From: Bactericera cockerelli
Taxonomy: Eukaryota; Arthropoda; Insecta; Hemiptera; Triozidae
NCBI GenBank assembly: GCA_024516035.1
Contig: CM044959.1
Span: 13,409,902 to 13,473,901 of the forward strand
Reading direction: 5' to 3'
Length of the DNA: 64,000 nucleotides
In this document: positions 48,005 to 58,660 of the stretch, piece after piece
Position numbering within the stretch: the first letter of the stretch is position 1
Layout of the letters: the number at the start of each line of letters is the position of its first letter
Translations under genes and position numbers: made by a program
The notes under the pieces: model-generated
Seen by the model: only the letters and a program-made list of their open reading frames with translations
Databases searched by the model: none
What the model was told of the DNA's origin: nothing

Positions 48005-50947
48005 AAAAGAAAGTGAGTTAGGGACAGAAAGAAGAGAGGGAGAGAGACAGAAAAGAGAGAATATTATAACTAGTGGATAAAATATTTATCTATTTTTAAT
48101 ATTATAGATGGATAGGAAATTCTTGAGAAAATGGATGGGTGGAGAGGATTTCAGACAAGAAAAATAGAAAGGGAAAGAGAAGAAAGAGTTATTTATCATG
48201 GATGTGTTAATCACTTTCGTGATATACACAAACTCGCTTTACAAATACCACGCTGAAACTGGAACTTGAACCACCGACCTCTAGGTTACAAGTCCGCTGC
48301 CTTATCGATCAAGCTACTGAGGTCGGTTAAAGTAACTACTATTTTATCAACATCGATATTGCTTCTCTGAGGCCGAAAGTTATTCAGATGCCGCTGCCTT
48401 ATCCATCAAGCGACTGAGAGGTCGGTGGAAGAGAAGAAAGACAGAATAGACAGAGGAAGAGGAGGAGTGGGAAGAAAATAGCAGAGAGGAAAATCGATAG
48501 GGCAAAGCAGGACAAGAGGGAATAAGAAGCCGGAAGAGAGAAAAGTTGAAAGGAAGCTATATTGGGGGGGTTGAGGAAATATTAAGGTCATTGCGGAATA
48601 TCTGCGACGGAGAAGAAGGTATTTCTACTGTATCTCGTGTGTATGCAAAAGCAGTGAGTCGTACATTGAACTAAACAAATATGACTTTCACAAACTTACA
48701 TTTCCAATTTTTGGTATTGGTATTGGTAGGGCTGTCGGCTACGAAAGCTCTTTGTCACTGCGACCTTAAATAGATCTTTTGTGACATGCCCCTGTAACGC
48801 TAAACGAGATCAAAGCTATTCATGTAGCTTAAGATTCTTTTAGGACAAACTTACATTTCCAATTTTACTTCACGTTTGTTGAACAGAGGAAACTATTTGA
48901 GACGGAGATGTTTACCCTCCCATCCCTGGAAGCTCACAAACCAGCTACCCATATTAAACCTCACCCAAACCAGGTTGGGTGAGGTACTGAGGCATCAAGA
49001 GGAGATTGGTGCTTGAGTGGTCTCGACAGTCAAGCACTGGTTTGTTTTACCACCATTAAAACGCAGGCATCATCATTATCAATCAAAACACAGGCATCAT
49101 CATTATCAATCAAACTTGATTAGTTGTAATTTGAAAATATTTTGTGTTACAATCACAAATACTCGCTTTTCTAAATATTTACTTGATTTGGGATTGGAAC
49201 CTCTGACCTCCAGGTTACGAATCCGCCATCTTTTCTATCAAGCGACTGAGGTCGGTTGAATATATTTTGTTTTTTCCTTGTTTCTAATATTAATATTGTC
49301 AATTTTTATATTTAATTTTTACCATTATTTGTCTGTATATATGTTCAACTAATAAAGAGTTTCTAAATAAATAAGTAAAATTGTTCATATTCTAAGAAAT
49401 ACCTTCTTCTCTCGTGAGAAAACCAAAAAAAAAAAAAAAAAAAAGAAAAAGCGGGCGGGCGGGGTTAATTCAAAAAGTTCCAACAATTACCAGGTCTACC
49501 ATAATGAAATCTTCGTGCCCGCTGAGGGACGAGCAAGACACGGTGGCAGGGGCAGGGGCGGTGTCAGGGAGGGGCGCCGGGGGGTCGGCGGGCTCGGGGG
49601 GGTCGCTGCCCCGCGAGGAGTCACTCAGGTCGATGCTGGGGGGCGGGGTCGCGGGCAGCGGGCGAGGGGCGAGCAGGGAGGCGTACGGCACGTCGGGAAT
49701 GATCAGGCCCGGTTCTAGGGGCGCGCGGGACTTGGGCGCACTGGCGGCGAACGCCCCGACTCGGATCCGGTCGCTCAGTTCCGACAGGGGGTCGTCCCTG
49801 AAGAAGGAAGGAGGAAGTGATGCATTAGAGACTCTCAGGTACAAGATGGTGTTACAATTACAATTTTTTTTTTTGGGGGGGGGGGGGATGTATGAAAACA
49901 GGGAGGGGTTGTTTTAAAAGGAAAATACATCATTATTTCCACTAACACTCATTGAAAAACTTTCATTAGGCACGAGAACTAACTTCTCTGCAATATTTTA
50001 TTCTAACACCTGATTCAATAGAAGAAGAAGAAAAGGGGGAAAAAAAAAACAATTCGTCTGTGCCAACTGCCAATCAATCAAAACCATCAATTTTATAAAT
50101 ACGTAGATACGAATTATAGAAAAGAGACGTCACAGCAGAAAGGGGTCATGGAACTGCAGAGTAGCTTTATACCCTCAAAGAAGAAGCATTGGGAGCTAAC
50201 AACCTAGGCTTGATTAGAAGCAAGAGTTCGAACAGCTCAAATAGTTCACTAATGGAAACTTGAATCCTCTTAAGAACTCATAGAACGATTCTGACAGGTA
50301 AGACTAATGGCGGAATCCATGCCAGCTAGCCAGGAGAGCTTAATATTCTCAATTAATTATTTTTATTAAAAATATCTTTAGAAAATACTACTTAAACTGG
50401 AATAACTATTTCTAGAAGGATTATTTCAGCTTACGTGAGACTAATGAGAAGAGGCTTTCTTAGCCTCCGTGGCGTAACGGTTGTGACGAAAGATCCTGAA
50501 TTCAATTCCCGGTTGGAGGAGACTTTTCGCACAGAAAATTCTGTTCCCTCCGAACATGTGAGGCTAGCAATTCCGGCCCTACCCAGGCTGGGTGAGGTTA
50601 ATGTGGGTAGCTGGTACGATTCCCAGCGATTTCATTATTAAAAATAGGTGTGTTTGAAAAAGCCAGCATCCGTGGTGTAACGGTTGTGACTACTGATGCC
50701 CGTCGTCCAGAGATCCTGAGTTCGATTCCAGAAAAAAAAGGGGGGGGAGGTACTTACGACTTGGTCGTCCGGGAATTCTTCGGGCTGAAGTCGGGCCTGA
50801 AGTGATCGCTCTTGTACATGATGGAGTGGTCCTTGCCGGAGATCTTCTGCGGCTGGATGGTCAGGTCCGTTCTGTAGGAGACCGAGAGGTGCACGGTCCC
50901 TATGGGGGTCGACAGCTGCCCCACTTGAACCTTGTTGAAGCCATCCC
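40594..50947 (-). CDS. ATG13: ATG13 (autophagy-related 13), last three exons
   Basis: Minus-strand exons 50947-50758, 49797-49491 and 40953-40594 encode about 285 residues of the C-terminal two thirds. The first ends the HORMA domain: DGFNKVQVGQLSTPIGTVHL SVSYRTDL aligns with [29 protein letters not shown] of human ATG13 (recalled). The second holds RIRVGAFA, a Pro-rich low-complexity stretch and HEDFIMVDL (human HDDFVMIDF). The third begins KTPF and holds LSTFYKECQTAPPLQSF (human LGTFYREFQNPPQLSSL) and EDYEARLRHCDSLISSM, matching the ULK1/RB1CC1-binding C terminus; about 45 extra residues follow. ATG13 is a subunit of the ULK/Atg1 complex that starts autophagosome formation. Phases agree at both junctions (phase 2, then 0). 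The N-terminal exons were not found; the last intron is 8.5 kb and contains a LINE. Confidence 0.92.
41947..42056 (-). mobile_element. SINE-C head, truncated, minus
   Basis: Reverse of AGTAGTCACCGTGGCAGAGT...GGTTCGATTCCCAGCGGGG followed by a poly-T. It defines the true 5' end of this SINE family. Confidence 0.75.
42228..42412 (+). mobile_element. LINE 3'-end-like repeat (family M)
   Basis: GGCGGAAGAGATTGCCATAT, GCAATAACCCCGCCCTTTAG, ending CTAATAAAGCAATTGATAAT with a (TAA)n tail, as in tails of non-LTR elements. Other copies: 55640-55815 (plus); 2575-2800, 7146-7318, 7735-7945 and 14107-14275 (minus). Looser relatives end at 12860 and 51570. Confidence 0.6.
42456..42771 (+). mobile_element. 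SINE-K: tRNA-Gly-like head, unique body, poly(A)
   Basis: Head from GCGCACGATTAGCTCAGTGG to CGGGTTCGATCCCCCGTGCG folds like a tRNA: box A, an anticodon loop with GCC, box B, and CGCACG pairing with CGTGCG. It runs on without a stop into a 230-bp body and an A run, so it is a SINE rather than a free tRNA gene. The body recurs at 11880-12010 (CAACACAGACCACAAGCGTC); reversed head fragments lie at 7560-7612 and 15710-15770. Confidence 0.8.
42915..43192 (-). mobile_element. SINE-B copy, minus
   Basis: Shares CAACCTCATGGTTGAGGTTG, TTTTACCCTCCATTCGCTGG and GGGATCTCTGGACTACGGGC with 5640-5968, ending at the tRNA-like head GTTACGTCACGGAGGC. Confidence 0.75.
43493..43759 (-). mobile_element. 5S rRNA-derived SINE (SINE-F), young copy
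   Basis: Differs from 28999-29263 at only about five positions over 250 bp. TTAAATA-type bases flank it on both sides. Tail fragments of the same family are at 20118-20188, 34945-35010, 37425-37490, 48893-48970 and 53515-53570; a decayed copy is at 26345-26530. Confidence 0.88.
43760..43990. repeat. About 57-bp minisatellite, four units
   Basis: Unit AATTTTAATATGAAGAGTTC GATGCTAGTTTCTATAAATT TGTAGACTTGGTCT, directly next to the SINE-F copy, whose target site lies in the first unit. Confidence 0.9.
44034..44150 (+). mobile_element. SINE-A copy, 3' truncated
   Basis: CGTATAGCTCAGTGGTAAAG head and box B GGTTCGAAACCCAGCC, with the body lost after CCTCCCATTTG. Confidence 0.7.
44468..47452 (+). 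CDS. LINE ORF2: endonuclease and reverse transcriptase, N-terminus missing
   Basis: The frame is open for 994 codons but has no ATG at its beginning; the first codons (before about 44501) belong to flanking repeat. Order: apurinic-type endonuclease (FYQNVRGLRTK near residue 17, FSETWLND, GDFNLPNISWE near 156, and DKYHPPLEI near 238 in the place of the usual SDH motif); then reverse transcriptase with DYSKAFDKIN near 606, GCIQGGHLSGLIFNLYIND near 685 and the catalytic FADD near 714; then a C-terminal part. The type is that of the Jockey/CR1/I group. No stop or frameshift was seen, so the insertion may be young, though without its 5' end it cannot be autonomous. Confidence 0.88.
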   Translation: MRIKIDIKEILPRAPRFYQNVRGLRTKLKQLNCGLASHQSDIYVFSETWLNDSINTAELEFNNYLVYRTDRCPTNSNSSDGGGLLIAVKKSIPSYQITVQNNKTEQMFIHTKIKSTKFIIGCAYLPRPSVPNVNDLLESFEEIQMKYKNTKIVLLGDFNLPNISWEPSKSSGVLTPIGNHTPHSELLISVLTDYHKLAQINNIKNTHGGILDLCFTNFSNNEISLLISTDPIPIPIDKYHPPLEIQLNIKNKSKAIKNKTCDLHKRNETVFCYKKGNYIALKEALLQINWINELQKCENLNSAVSYFYSTLHTEITKFIPKKIIKTLKFPIWASKELKNLVIQKKIAHKNFKKTRSTEKQNLFKNLRTQCKIKSESDYSVYIRNKEKEFSSNPETFWRFIKSKKQENGIPSVMNYNEQSSSNSLEITNLFAQNFSSVYSKEQLAPPEFMFEKTLASPLSRICFNPQELVDIMKTLKSDSSSGPDNVPPILIKNCSSVLVTPLCFLFNWSMSTGIFPDAWKTSYITPIFKSGLKANVSNYRPISKISTIPKILDKLIYNQIQPILNTLLIPQQHGFVNNKSTTTNLLSFTDHVCNIIDSGDQFDCIMTDYSKAFDKINTNILCAKLRAYGIVDPLLSFFYSYFSQRTQLVKLKMIESDNNICHCHQDQKVNNYSTYLSEPFDVLSGCIQGGHLSGLIFNLYINDVYSYLPTTFWLFADDKRTGLTIKDQSDAITLQRALDSLFEWCQMNRMELNINKCKILSFHRKKSPVIYQYAINNILLERIYEVKDLGIIFDHKLSYNEHYSNITKKAYKILGFINRNSREFIDPKTYIILYYAFVRPILEYGSSVWSPYYEKYISKIESVQHRFLRNLAFKQKKPMSITDHNYSEIMKANNVITLQHRRDTIDILLLAKILNNKTILPEFLEELSFRTNNKNTRNRNLLYEKSCTKNYAFFKPFNRIVRLFNQACNKDPSIDLFYDNVETTKQKLLSLNNI
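44501..47652 (+). mobile_element. 5'-truncated non-LTR retrotransposon (LINE) with open ORF2
   Basis: About 3.15 kb: endonuclease-reverse transcriptase ORF, short 3' UTR and a poly(A) ending at 47652. It sits in a local repeat made of GATATTAAAGAGATATTG units. That motif lies just before its 5' end (44483-44500) and again at 47658-47675, consistent with a target-site duplication. It is in the ATG13 last intron, antisense to the gene. Confidence 0.9.
47940..48060. repeat. (GA)n-rich tract
   Basis: Purine-rich, with an uninterrupted AG run at about 47970-48000 inside a larger A/G-rich stretch (47750-48200). Confidence 0.9.
48204..48328 (-). mobile_element. SINE-D copy, minus
   Basis: GTGTTAATCACTTTCGTGAT ... 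GATCAAGCTACTGAGGTCGG; a second head fragment follows at about 48388-48425. Confidence 0.7.
49126..49256 (-). mobile_element. SINE-D copy, minus, diverged
   Basis: GTGTTACAATCACAAATACT ... TATCAAGCGACTGAGGTCGG. Confidence 0.6.
49491..49797 (-). CDS. ATG13: ATG13 exon: Pro-rich middle and HEDFIMVDL
   Basis: Acceptor CTTCAG, donor GTAATT. Encodes DDPLSELSDRIRVGAFAASA, many Pro/Ala/Ser, then LSGHEDFIMVDL. Confidence 0.92.
50460..50735 (+). mobile_element. Two SINE-B heads in tandem next to an ATG13 donor
   Basis: GCCTCCGTGGCGTAACGGTT at 50462 with body to about 50625, then a second head CATCCGTGGTGTAACGGTTG from 50669 that breaks off after GTTCGATTCC into A and G runs. Only about 20 bp separate it from the donor of the ATG13 exon on the other strand. 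Confidence 0.65.
50758..50947 (-). CDS. ATG13: ATG13 exon: end of HORMA domain
   Basis: Acceptor CCCAG, starts with two bases of a Gly codon, ends AAG TC/GTAAGT. 123 bp spanning its 3' part and donor are copied at 25842-25964. Confidence 0.92.
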
Positions 50948-53900
50948 CTGGGAACAGAAAGCGAGGAGGTTGCTGTTAAGACTAGGGATGCTGAAACGCA
51001 TTTCAGGGATCGAGTAGATTGAAGAACATCTCCCTTGTCTTTGGATACCCCAATTAGTCTCCTTGCATAAGAAGGAAGAGACAAAGGTCTTCAAAAATTA
51101 AAAAAAAACTTATGAACGAGCCTGTTTGAATGGAAACAGGACGAGCCAACGTTTTAACTGCAGTTAGCGCTGTTGACTGGAGACTATATACATACTTTAA
51201 CAATACATACTTTAAACTAATAATAATATAGTGACAGTGCCAAAGAAATTATACATGAGAAAAGACAAGGATTAATAATACATTTTAGAACAGATTTTTT
51301 ATTATTATTGTTTATTAACAAAATACTGTAGCATCTGTTGCTTTACCAGAACGTTAGAATGGTAAAGGCATTTTAAAAGGTCGAAGGCTTATAACAACAG
51401 TACCCAGAATATTTTTGCTAGAAATTTTATGTACTAGATAGTTTTGCAACGCCAAGAAAAACTAAACGAGCGTGTTTTTTCACTACATATTGTGTTCTTT
51501 TTATTTCATATCCTATGTACGAGTATGTATCATGTGGTTTAACAATAAACTGTTAAATAATAATAATAATAACAGTACCCAGAATATTATTGCCAGAAAT
51601 TTCATGTACTAGATAAAAGTTATATTTGACCCCGTATACTCAGCAGCCGTTATTTGCAAATCTATGCTAGAAATACCCATCTTTTTCATTCTGAAAATAA
51701 TATTTATTTTTTTGATAAATCACTATCGAACACTTAACCTATTATACCTTTTTATTAATCATTGTTCTAAAATAAACACATGATGGTGCAGAATACTTGA
51801 CCCTTGCAAGCACCTCCTGATAGTATACACTGGCGTATTTGCACTTCATACTGAGAGCCCTGGTAGAACAATATTCCTAGCGATTAGTCCGACCATTATC
51901 CTTTATTATTACTGTTGTTTTTCTCGAATTATCGGTTTTGATAATACGAGTACCCTCTTGAACTACCAGCCCGGGCCGGCGGCGTCTTGTTTGTGAGAGA
52001 CCGCTCGGTCCTTAGGGAACAAATTTAAAAAAACGGGATTTCGATTCTAATAATAATAATAACACTCTTAAGTGGAAGGTAACCAACCACCAGGCGAGGT
52101 TAAGGCTCAAATCATTTTCTACCACTGAACCCTCAGAGTAATTATGTGGTCACAAACTTAAATTAATGAGGGAAAATTCATGCACTGGGTGGGATTCGAA
52201 AAAATGGATCCCTACGCTACCTGGATTCCCACACTAGCGCGTTAACCACTTGACTAACTAACAGTGCGGATTCTAGCTAGGTTAAAGAGAGGTCTTCTTT
52301 CACTCTATCCTTTCCCAAAACCTACTTGTGGGGTTGGCATTCTTTGGACGCGGAACTGCAGCACCCCCAGACAAAACAGAAAAAGAGAGAATTTTTTCAA
52401 GTCCTAATTTGTTCAAATGTACACAACGAAAATCATCACATATTTCTAGAATAATGAATGTTGAATCATTTTGATTGACATGGTGAGAAACTCAAACTTT
52501 TTAGATACTGAAAGAGACACTCTATAAATCCTATTTTAGTCCGTTTTAGGTGGGAGCACACCCAAACATTTTGCCTCCGGCCGCGCCTGCTTCCAGCCAC
52601 ATTTATTAACAACATTTTGGCATTCATACTAACTTGATGAGTAGTTCAGTACACTGTAAGGCTCGACTTTGCAGGCAAACAGAAGATGGTATTGAAATCT
52701 TGGAAATTCATACTTAAGAAAGACTTGAGATTAAAAATTGATGCATTAAAAGAATTTTAGGTTTACTCCGAAGAGATCAAACATTTCATCAATAATATTT
52801 TCATCCAATACACGAATTTATTAATATTTCGCTTCTCCTCTCATGGACAACACTGATAATATTACCTGGAAAATTCCCATAGTAAACAAACTAACCAGTT
52901 CTCATTAATATCATCAACTAGAAAGAAAATAATATTAATACTCTGAGGGTTAGGTAATAGAAAATGCTTTGAGCATTTACCTCGCCTGGTGGTTACCTTC
53001 AAATAGAGAGTGTTGTTATTATTATAAAAATACCAAGATGTATCTCGCGGTGGTGGAAGGATTAAATCGACGGCCAGATCCAATGCCTATAGCCTCCTGC
53101 TATATCCATAGATTCTACTTTGGTGTATACAGACAATAGCCGATGGTCAAGTAGGTATAAACGGTAGCTCAAGCAAGACAAATCCTACACCGTCGAGTCA
53201 CAGAAGTTACGCGGCAATTTTTCACTCCATTGATAACAAGAGAGAAATCGGAGACAGCCTACCACAGCCTACCTACTTTCAGTTCTACAGAATTACTCTA
53301 AAACTCTAAACAGTACAAGCACTGTAGTTTCTAGGAGGCGCTCTCCCGCGAAACAACCGTTTCGCTTGATACATCAACTGCTACAGGGTCGTTCAAAGGG
53401 TTGGGCGACCAAGGCAAAATATCCTCAGCCCAGGGCCCCTGAAAAGGGGAAAATTGGGGCCCCATACTAGGGGCTAGCCTAGGGCCCGGTGTACTCGTAA
53501 TGTAAGTAGAATAGATAGTTGGATGTGACCATATTGACCATGCAGTTGAGAGCGACGTGAAACCCAAAAAAGAAGAAAAAAAAATAGACAATGCTTACAG
53601 AACGGTACAAACAGACATCTTTACCGTCCCATACTAAGTCTGCAACCAGACAGGCCTGATAAGATAGAATATCAATAGGATTATGAAAGAGAAAGCCTGG
53701 AGTATTCCATTCATTCAAGGGTGAAATCACTACTGAAACCCGAGTTTATACTCTGATAAGGTACTGAAACTATTTAGGAGTATCAGTGACACTAAAAAAA
53801 AAAAAAATAGTTTTTTATAATAGATTAACATTCTAGACAGTCTTATCTTGATCATGGGGTGGTGAGATCTTATCGTAATGACGATGAAAAATAACTTGGT

Positions 53901-56900
53901 TTCTGAACTCATACTATTTATAAATAGCTAGTTTCTATAATGCACATTTTTTATTTTGTTTCATTCATTATTTTTTATTTTTCATAGATATATCTTTAGT
54001 TTTATTTTTAATTTTAAGTCACTATTGTAAACTGCCCAAAACATTGGGCAATCTCATAACCTAATAAATAAATAAATACATTGGTGACCGTCCGTGTTTC
54101 TCGAAGAATTCTACAGGTATATTTCTCTCGAATAGATGTCAATGTCAGGCGATGTCACCGCAGTATGGAAACTAATTATCCTGACAAGGACTCATAGGGA
54201 AGAGGACACGTCAACTATCCATCAGCAAGAACGATGGGTGACACGGCAGAGGTCTGATGAGAAAAACCGATGCAACGACCTTGGAATATCTGCGCTGGAG
54301 GTAGAGTACTTACTATACCTACTAAGTATAGCATGGTGTTGATTATGATAGTCATCATCATCATCATCAGAAGAAGTGAAAGCAAAAAATATCCGAGCAG
54401 AAAATTAATCTATTTTAAGGATAGAAACCAAAAGAGAAAAACATTTCATCAATAACGGGTTTTCTATAGATTTCGTCTTCGGCAGAAATTGTGAAAAGCC
54501 ATTCAGAGAGGCATTGCGGCAAAAAGAAAGGTACTACTTTCGTATGCCTACATATCTCAAGATTTTTTTTACATTATCTCAAGATCATTTTCATTCAATT
54601 TTCATTATACGAGGTGCAGTATGCTCTGTATCAATTACGGTTCAATGTAACGTGTGTTTACGTGTTACATTCACCAAGTCCGGAGCCTGAACATTGCCAC
54701 AACGACACGTCGTCCTTGTTAGCCCCGATGTTCCCTATTGTGAAAACAAGACCATAAAATAAATCCACTATTTAATGAGGGCATTATAAAGTCAAGCAAC
54801 ACAACTATTCAATAGCAGGAACAAGATACTTATATGGCTTTGGCATTAATATGTAACAGCGAAAATGAAGGAAAAATAATAATAATAATAATAATCGATA
54901 ATTCGAAAAGATAAGTCACATACTGATTCGAAAAGCTGATTGATCATTTTACACAATAGGAACTTCTAGGAAGCTGAAGCTTTGCATAAAAGTTTCTCTT
55001 GGTGACTAGATAATATTCAAAATTGACATACTAATTTTATTTTCTCAAACCCCCAAAAAAATTGAAAATATTATTATAAGGCACGCATAACACTCCAATT
55101 AGATATCATTTCACATAAAATCACTTTACTTAAAAAAAGTGGTACCTAAAAGAAGGTAAAATAAATTTATTGGTAAAATTATAAACTTGAGAAAATAAAA
55201 TCTCTCAAACTACCTCCCAAAATTTCAGCAGCTAAAAATAGTCGTGATAGATAATATCATCGACAATAATTGAAACGATTAGGCAATCAGATGATGAGAA
55301 ATATAAATGGTTGGAATACATAATATGGTTTGGTTATGTTAATATTATATGTTATTTTAATTGCCTAAGAAGAGATAATAAGTACTGACATAAATCACAA
55401 TCACATATTGATTTACCGGAAAATAACAGTAATTTTGTACACGATAATTACCTGCTTCATTTTCTGGTGAGCAAACGATTTCAAGTTCAAACACCACAAC
55501 CGGCAGGAGACTAATTTGAAAAAGCAAGCTCTTGTACATAAAAAACGGCAGACATACAATTCCTGATGGTCAATTATATAACTTGGGAGAGATCGCGAGC
55601 TGAAATACCTCGGGGACATTTTTATCACCACCTAAAATAAAAGTTGGGTGGAAGAGATTGCCACAGGCAATAACCCCGCCCTTTTAATAATTAGCTTAAT
55701 TTTTTTTGTTCTTGTTCCTTTGTTCAATCTATTTATTTTTTCTTTATAATTTCATTGTTTTTAATGTATATATTTTTGTCTTAAATTATAAAGCTATTTT
55801 TTTATTGAATTTTTATTGAATTTTGTATATTTGTTTAAAGTGTATTACAAAACAGTTGCAAGCAACCTATAACATTATAACACACTAAGATATCATTATA
55901 AACAGTTTTAAAAAACACGAATAATTAATACAATCTGATACAAGATGAGATATTGAGTATATAAAATATAAAAGAAATTTAAAATAAGTCTTATGAGACT
56001 ATATAAAGACTATAAAAATAATAAAAATAAACTAGAAGTCCCCTAAAGAGAAAGACCAGACTAGTTGAATGAATTTGAAAGAAACCATTGAAAGAATGAC
56101 ATAAATTCCAACGAAAAAAAAGTTGGAGCATTTCAAAAACTGTAACAAAGAATTCCGAATCAATTTCAACCAGTTTTTTTTTTTTTTTAAAAAACATCTG
56201 AACAGTACATAAAGCAAATGCAGGTTCACGATTGTCCTTAAAACCAGTAGATATTATTTGCTCTTAGAAGAAAAAAAACAAACAAACAAAAACATGATCC
56301 ATTATTCCAAACAAACTTTAAGCTCTAGAAGATAATATACAGACAGCCTTGCATTCCTTTCAAATACTCCTCATATTGTTAGCACTCAAATAACCAAGAG
56401 ATTGTAAGTTGTAACATTTCTATTGTTTTTATATCCCTATACTCAGCTGTTATTGTTTAGTTTGTATAATAATTATAATATGTACTTATGTCCAAATATT
56501 GTAAATAGAAAAGCAACTTATTTGCGATTAAAGTTTTAAAAAAACCATCAAGAGATTGTGCAAGTCGTTCCATTTGGCGTTATAAATCACAAGATGCATG
56601 AACGCTGCATTAGATCATGCCATTACCTCATGCCACAGTCCTCCGAGTCCTTGGATCGATTCCCGCGATCCTGACCTTAAAACAAAAGCACGCTCGAATC
56701 TTTGCCTCGCTGGATCGGTGAAGGGACCACCGTTGCGCTAGGTTGCTACTATGAATTATTGGTGATAGGTGATCGATTAATACTGGCGAAACGTTGTGTG
56801 TGTGTGTTCAATGACTTCAATGAGTCAGAAAAAAGCTTCTTTCTTTTCACATTTTTAATCATATTTCAGTAGGAACATATAGAAGCATATCATCTTGAAA

Positions 56901-57607
56901 CGGCCTTCCCTTGAGTTATACATATGGACAAAGTAAAATCCGAACCGCATAGAGTCCAAGAATAATGAGATGTTATTATTGATTATTTCGGATGAAACTA
57001 TTAGATCATTACAGGCTTGTGGAAATACACCGATGACCACTTGGTTGGTTACCCCATTTATTGATTTCAAAGTAGGACGGACCGCTGTCCCTCAATGTCG
57101 ATGTCGTCTTGAAGGTTGAAGGAGTGTTACTGAGATGTCTTGAAAACATATTAGGGAGACAAGACCAAAGAAAGAAATATAGGGCAAGTTTCTAAATGGG
57201 CACCGGTTGCATGGGATTATTCTTCAGGTTTATGCGTCACGTGACATTACAATGACGTCATCCTCAAACATGTTATTTGTTCAACATTTCAAATATTCCC
57301 GATTGGAGGGTTAAAAAATCATTTATGGTGATGAGATACATGAATATCGCAATTACTATCTGTCAAGAATCAGGTGAGCTTCACAGTGAAAAGTTATGAA
57401 CCAATCATCAGGAGTTGGGCTGCACCCAAGTGCCGGTCCGAGGCATGGCCCAATATTTGTTTTCCCTAACCCTTCTCTACACAATGAGGCATTGCCGTAC
57501 AGCGTTTCGGGCCGGGATTCGGCGCCACCGCAGGATTTGATACCACGCGCGCGCTCTTTTTACTCTTTCCTCAATTTATTCCACACAAACTCGAAACCAA
57601 CTCAATT

Positions 57608-57608
<1 letters not shown>
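50948..57608. other. Upstream of visible ATG13 exons: no further exon found
   Basis: ATG13 transcription should come from here or beyond 64000. Scanning for the N-terminal HORMA part gave nothing reliable. 52430-52600 is an old repeat related to 24690-25100. SINE-E copies and LINE ends account for part of the rest. Confidence 0.45.
52057..52265 (-). mobile_element. SINE-E copy, minus
   Basis: Starts ACACTCTTAAGTGGAAGGTA; CATGCACTGGGTGGGATTCG gives the reversed box B. Confidence 0.7.
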
Positions 57609-57655
<47 letters not shown>

Positions 57656-57680
57656 AACAACAACAACAACAACAACAATA
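57609..57680. repeat. Poly(A) of about 46 followed by (CAA)n
   Basis: Long A run from 57609 to 57654, then ACAACAACAACAACAACAAC. Confidence 0.9.
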
Positions 57681-58552
57681 ACAAAACAAAAGCCAGCACA
57701 AAGAACTAAGTACACGTTAAATCGGTACACATAAGTTCTACGAAATTTTTAAACACGAGCTTTCCATACGCATTCTTTAGATCAGAACCTTAACCCTAGC
57801 TTGTACTCGAGACGGAAAAACAACATAGAACAGAAAATAAATCAAGGAAAAACAACTTTGACTAACAAATACGATTCCGTACACGAATCTAATTAGCATT
57901 TCTAGAATTAATACAGAAATAATTTTAATATTATTATATTCATCCATAAATTTTGTCATTATTTTATTAATACATAGTTAAAAGCAGTGATTATGATTAC
58001 CATTAGGTAACTTGAGCAATGGAGGCAATAATAATCATTGCTTTTAATTAATAATAAAATATTATTATTATATGCATACTACACAGCAATGATTATTATT
58101 ACCAACACAGACAAGTTTCTCTTGGCTCACAAATACCAGTCATACCACTGCAACCAGAACCAGTTCCACTAGAAACCACCGCCGTGGTAGAGTGACCACA
58201 ATACCGCGCAGCTCAATCAAAACACACAACGATCCTACTGTGACGTCACACAATCAAGTTTTTGCCTCTCAATATCCAACATCATCATTGATGTCATCTT
58301 TTTACCTCTAGTCTCCAAGTTTCCATCACTATCTTAGTATCATCAATGCTAGCATTATCTCCTTCGTCTTCAACATCATCACAATCACAAGAATCATTCC
58401 TATTCAACTTCTTTTTTTATTGAGATTCATCATCTTTTTATTGCTCGTCATGAAGCTCGTCAGCTTGAGTTAGTAAGTTAAAGTTAGATTTAATTGGGGT
58501 GAAACCAAATGACCAAACAATTTTTTCCACTGCCAGACAATCGAATCCAATG

Positions 58553-58660
58553 TGATCCCGAGTTCGAATCCCGGTTGGAGAAGATGGTACGATTCCCAGC
58601 GAATGGAGGGTAAAACCCTCGTCCTGACTACTTCAAAATCAGGACGTTCAACCAAATAGA
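58553..58660 (+). mobile_element. SINE-B fragment
   Basis: GATCCCGAGTTCGAATCCCG, GGTACGATTCCCAGCGAATG, GAGGGTAAAACCCTCGTCC: box B and early body of SINE-B. Confidence 0.55.

Noticed and set aside
54136..54455. ORFs of 60-68 codons with somewhat higher GC.
   Set aside because: No recognisable domain, no clear splice partners; possibly an old LINE scrap.
55413..55631. Minus-strand ORF with ...FELEIVCSPENEAG before a GTAATT, which vaguely recalls an ATG13 HORMA strand.
   Set aside because: The alignment needs gaps, the frame from the likely acceptor is a different one, and the composition is not exon-like; not enough to call an exon.
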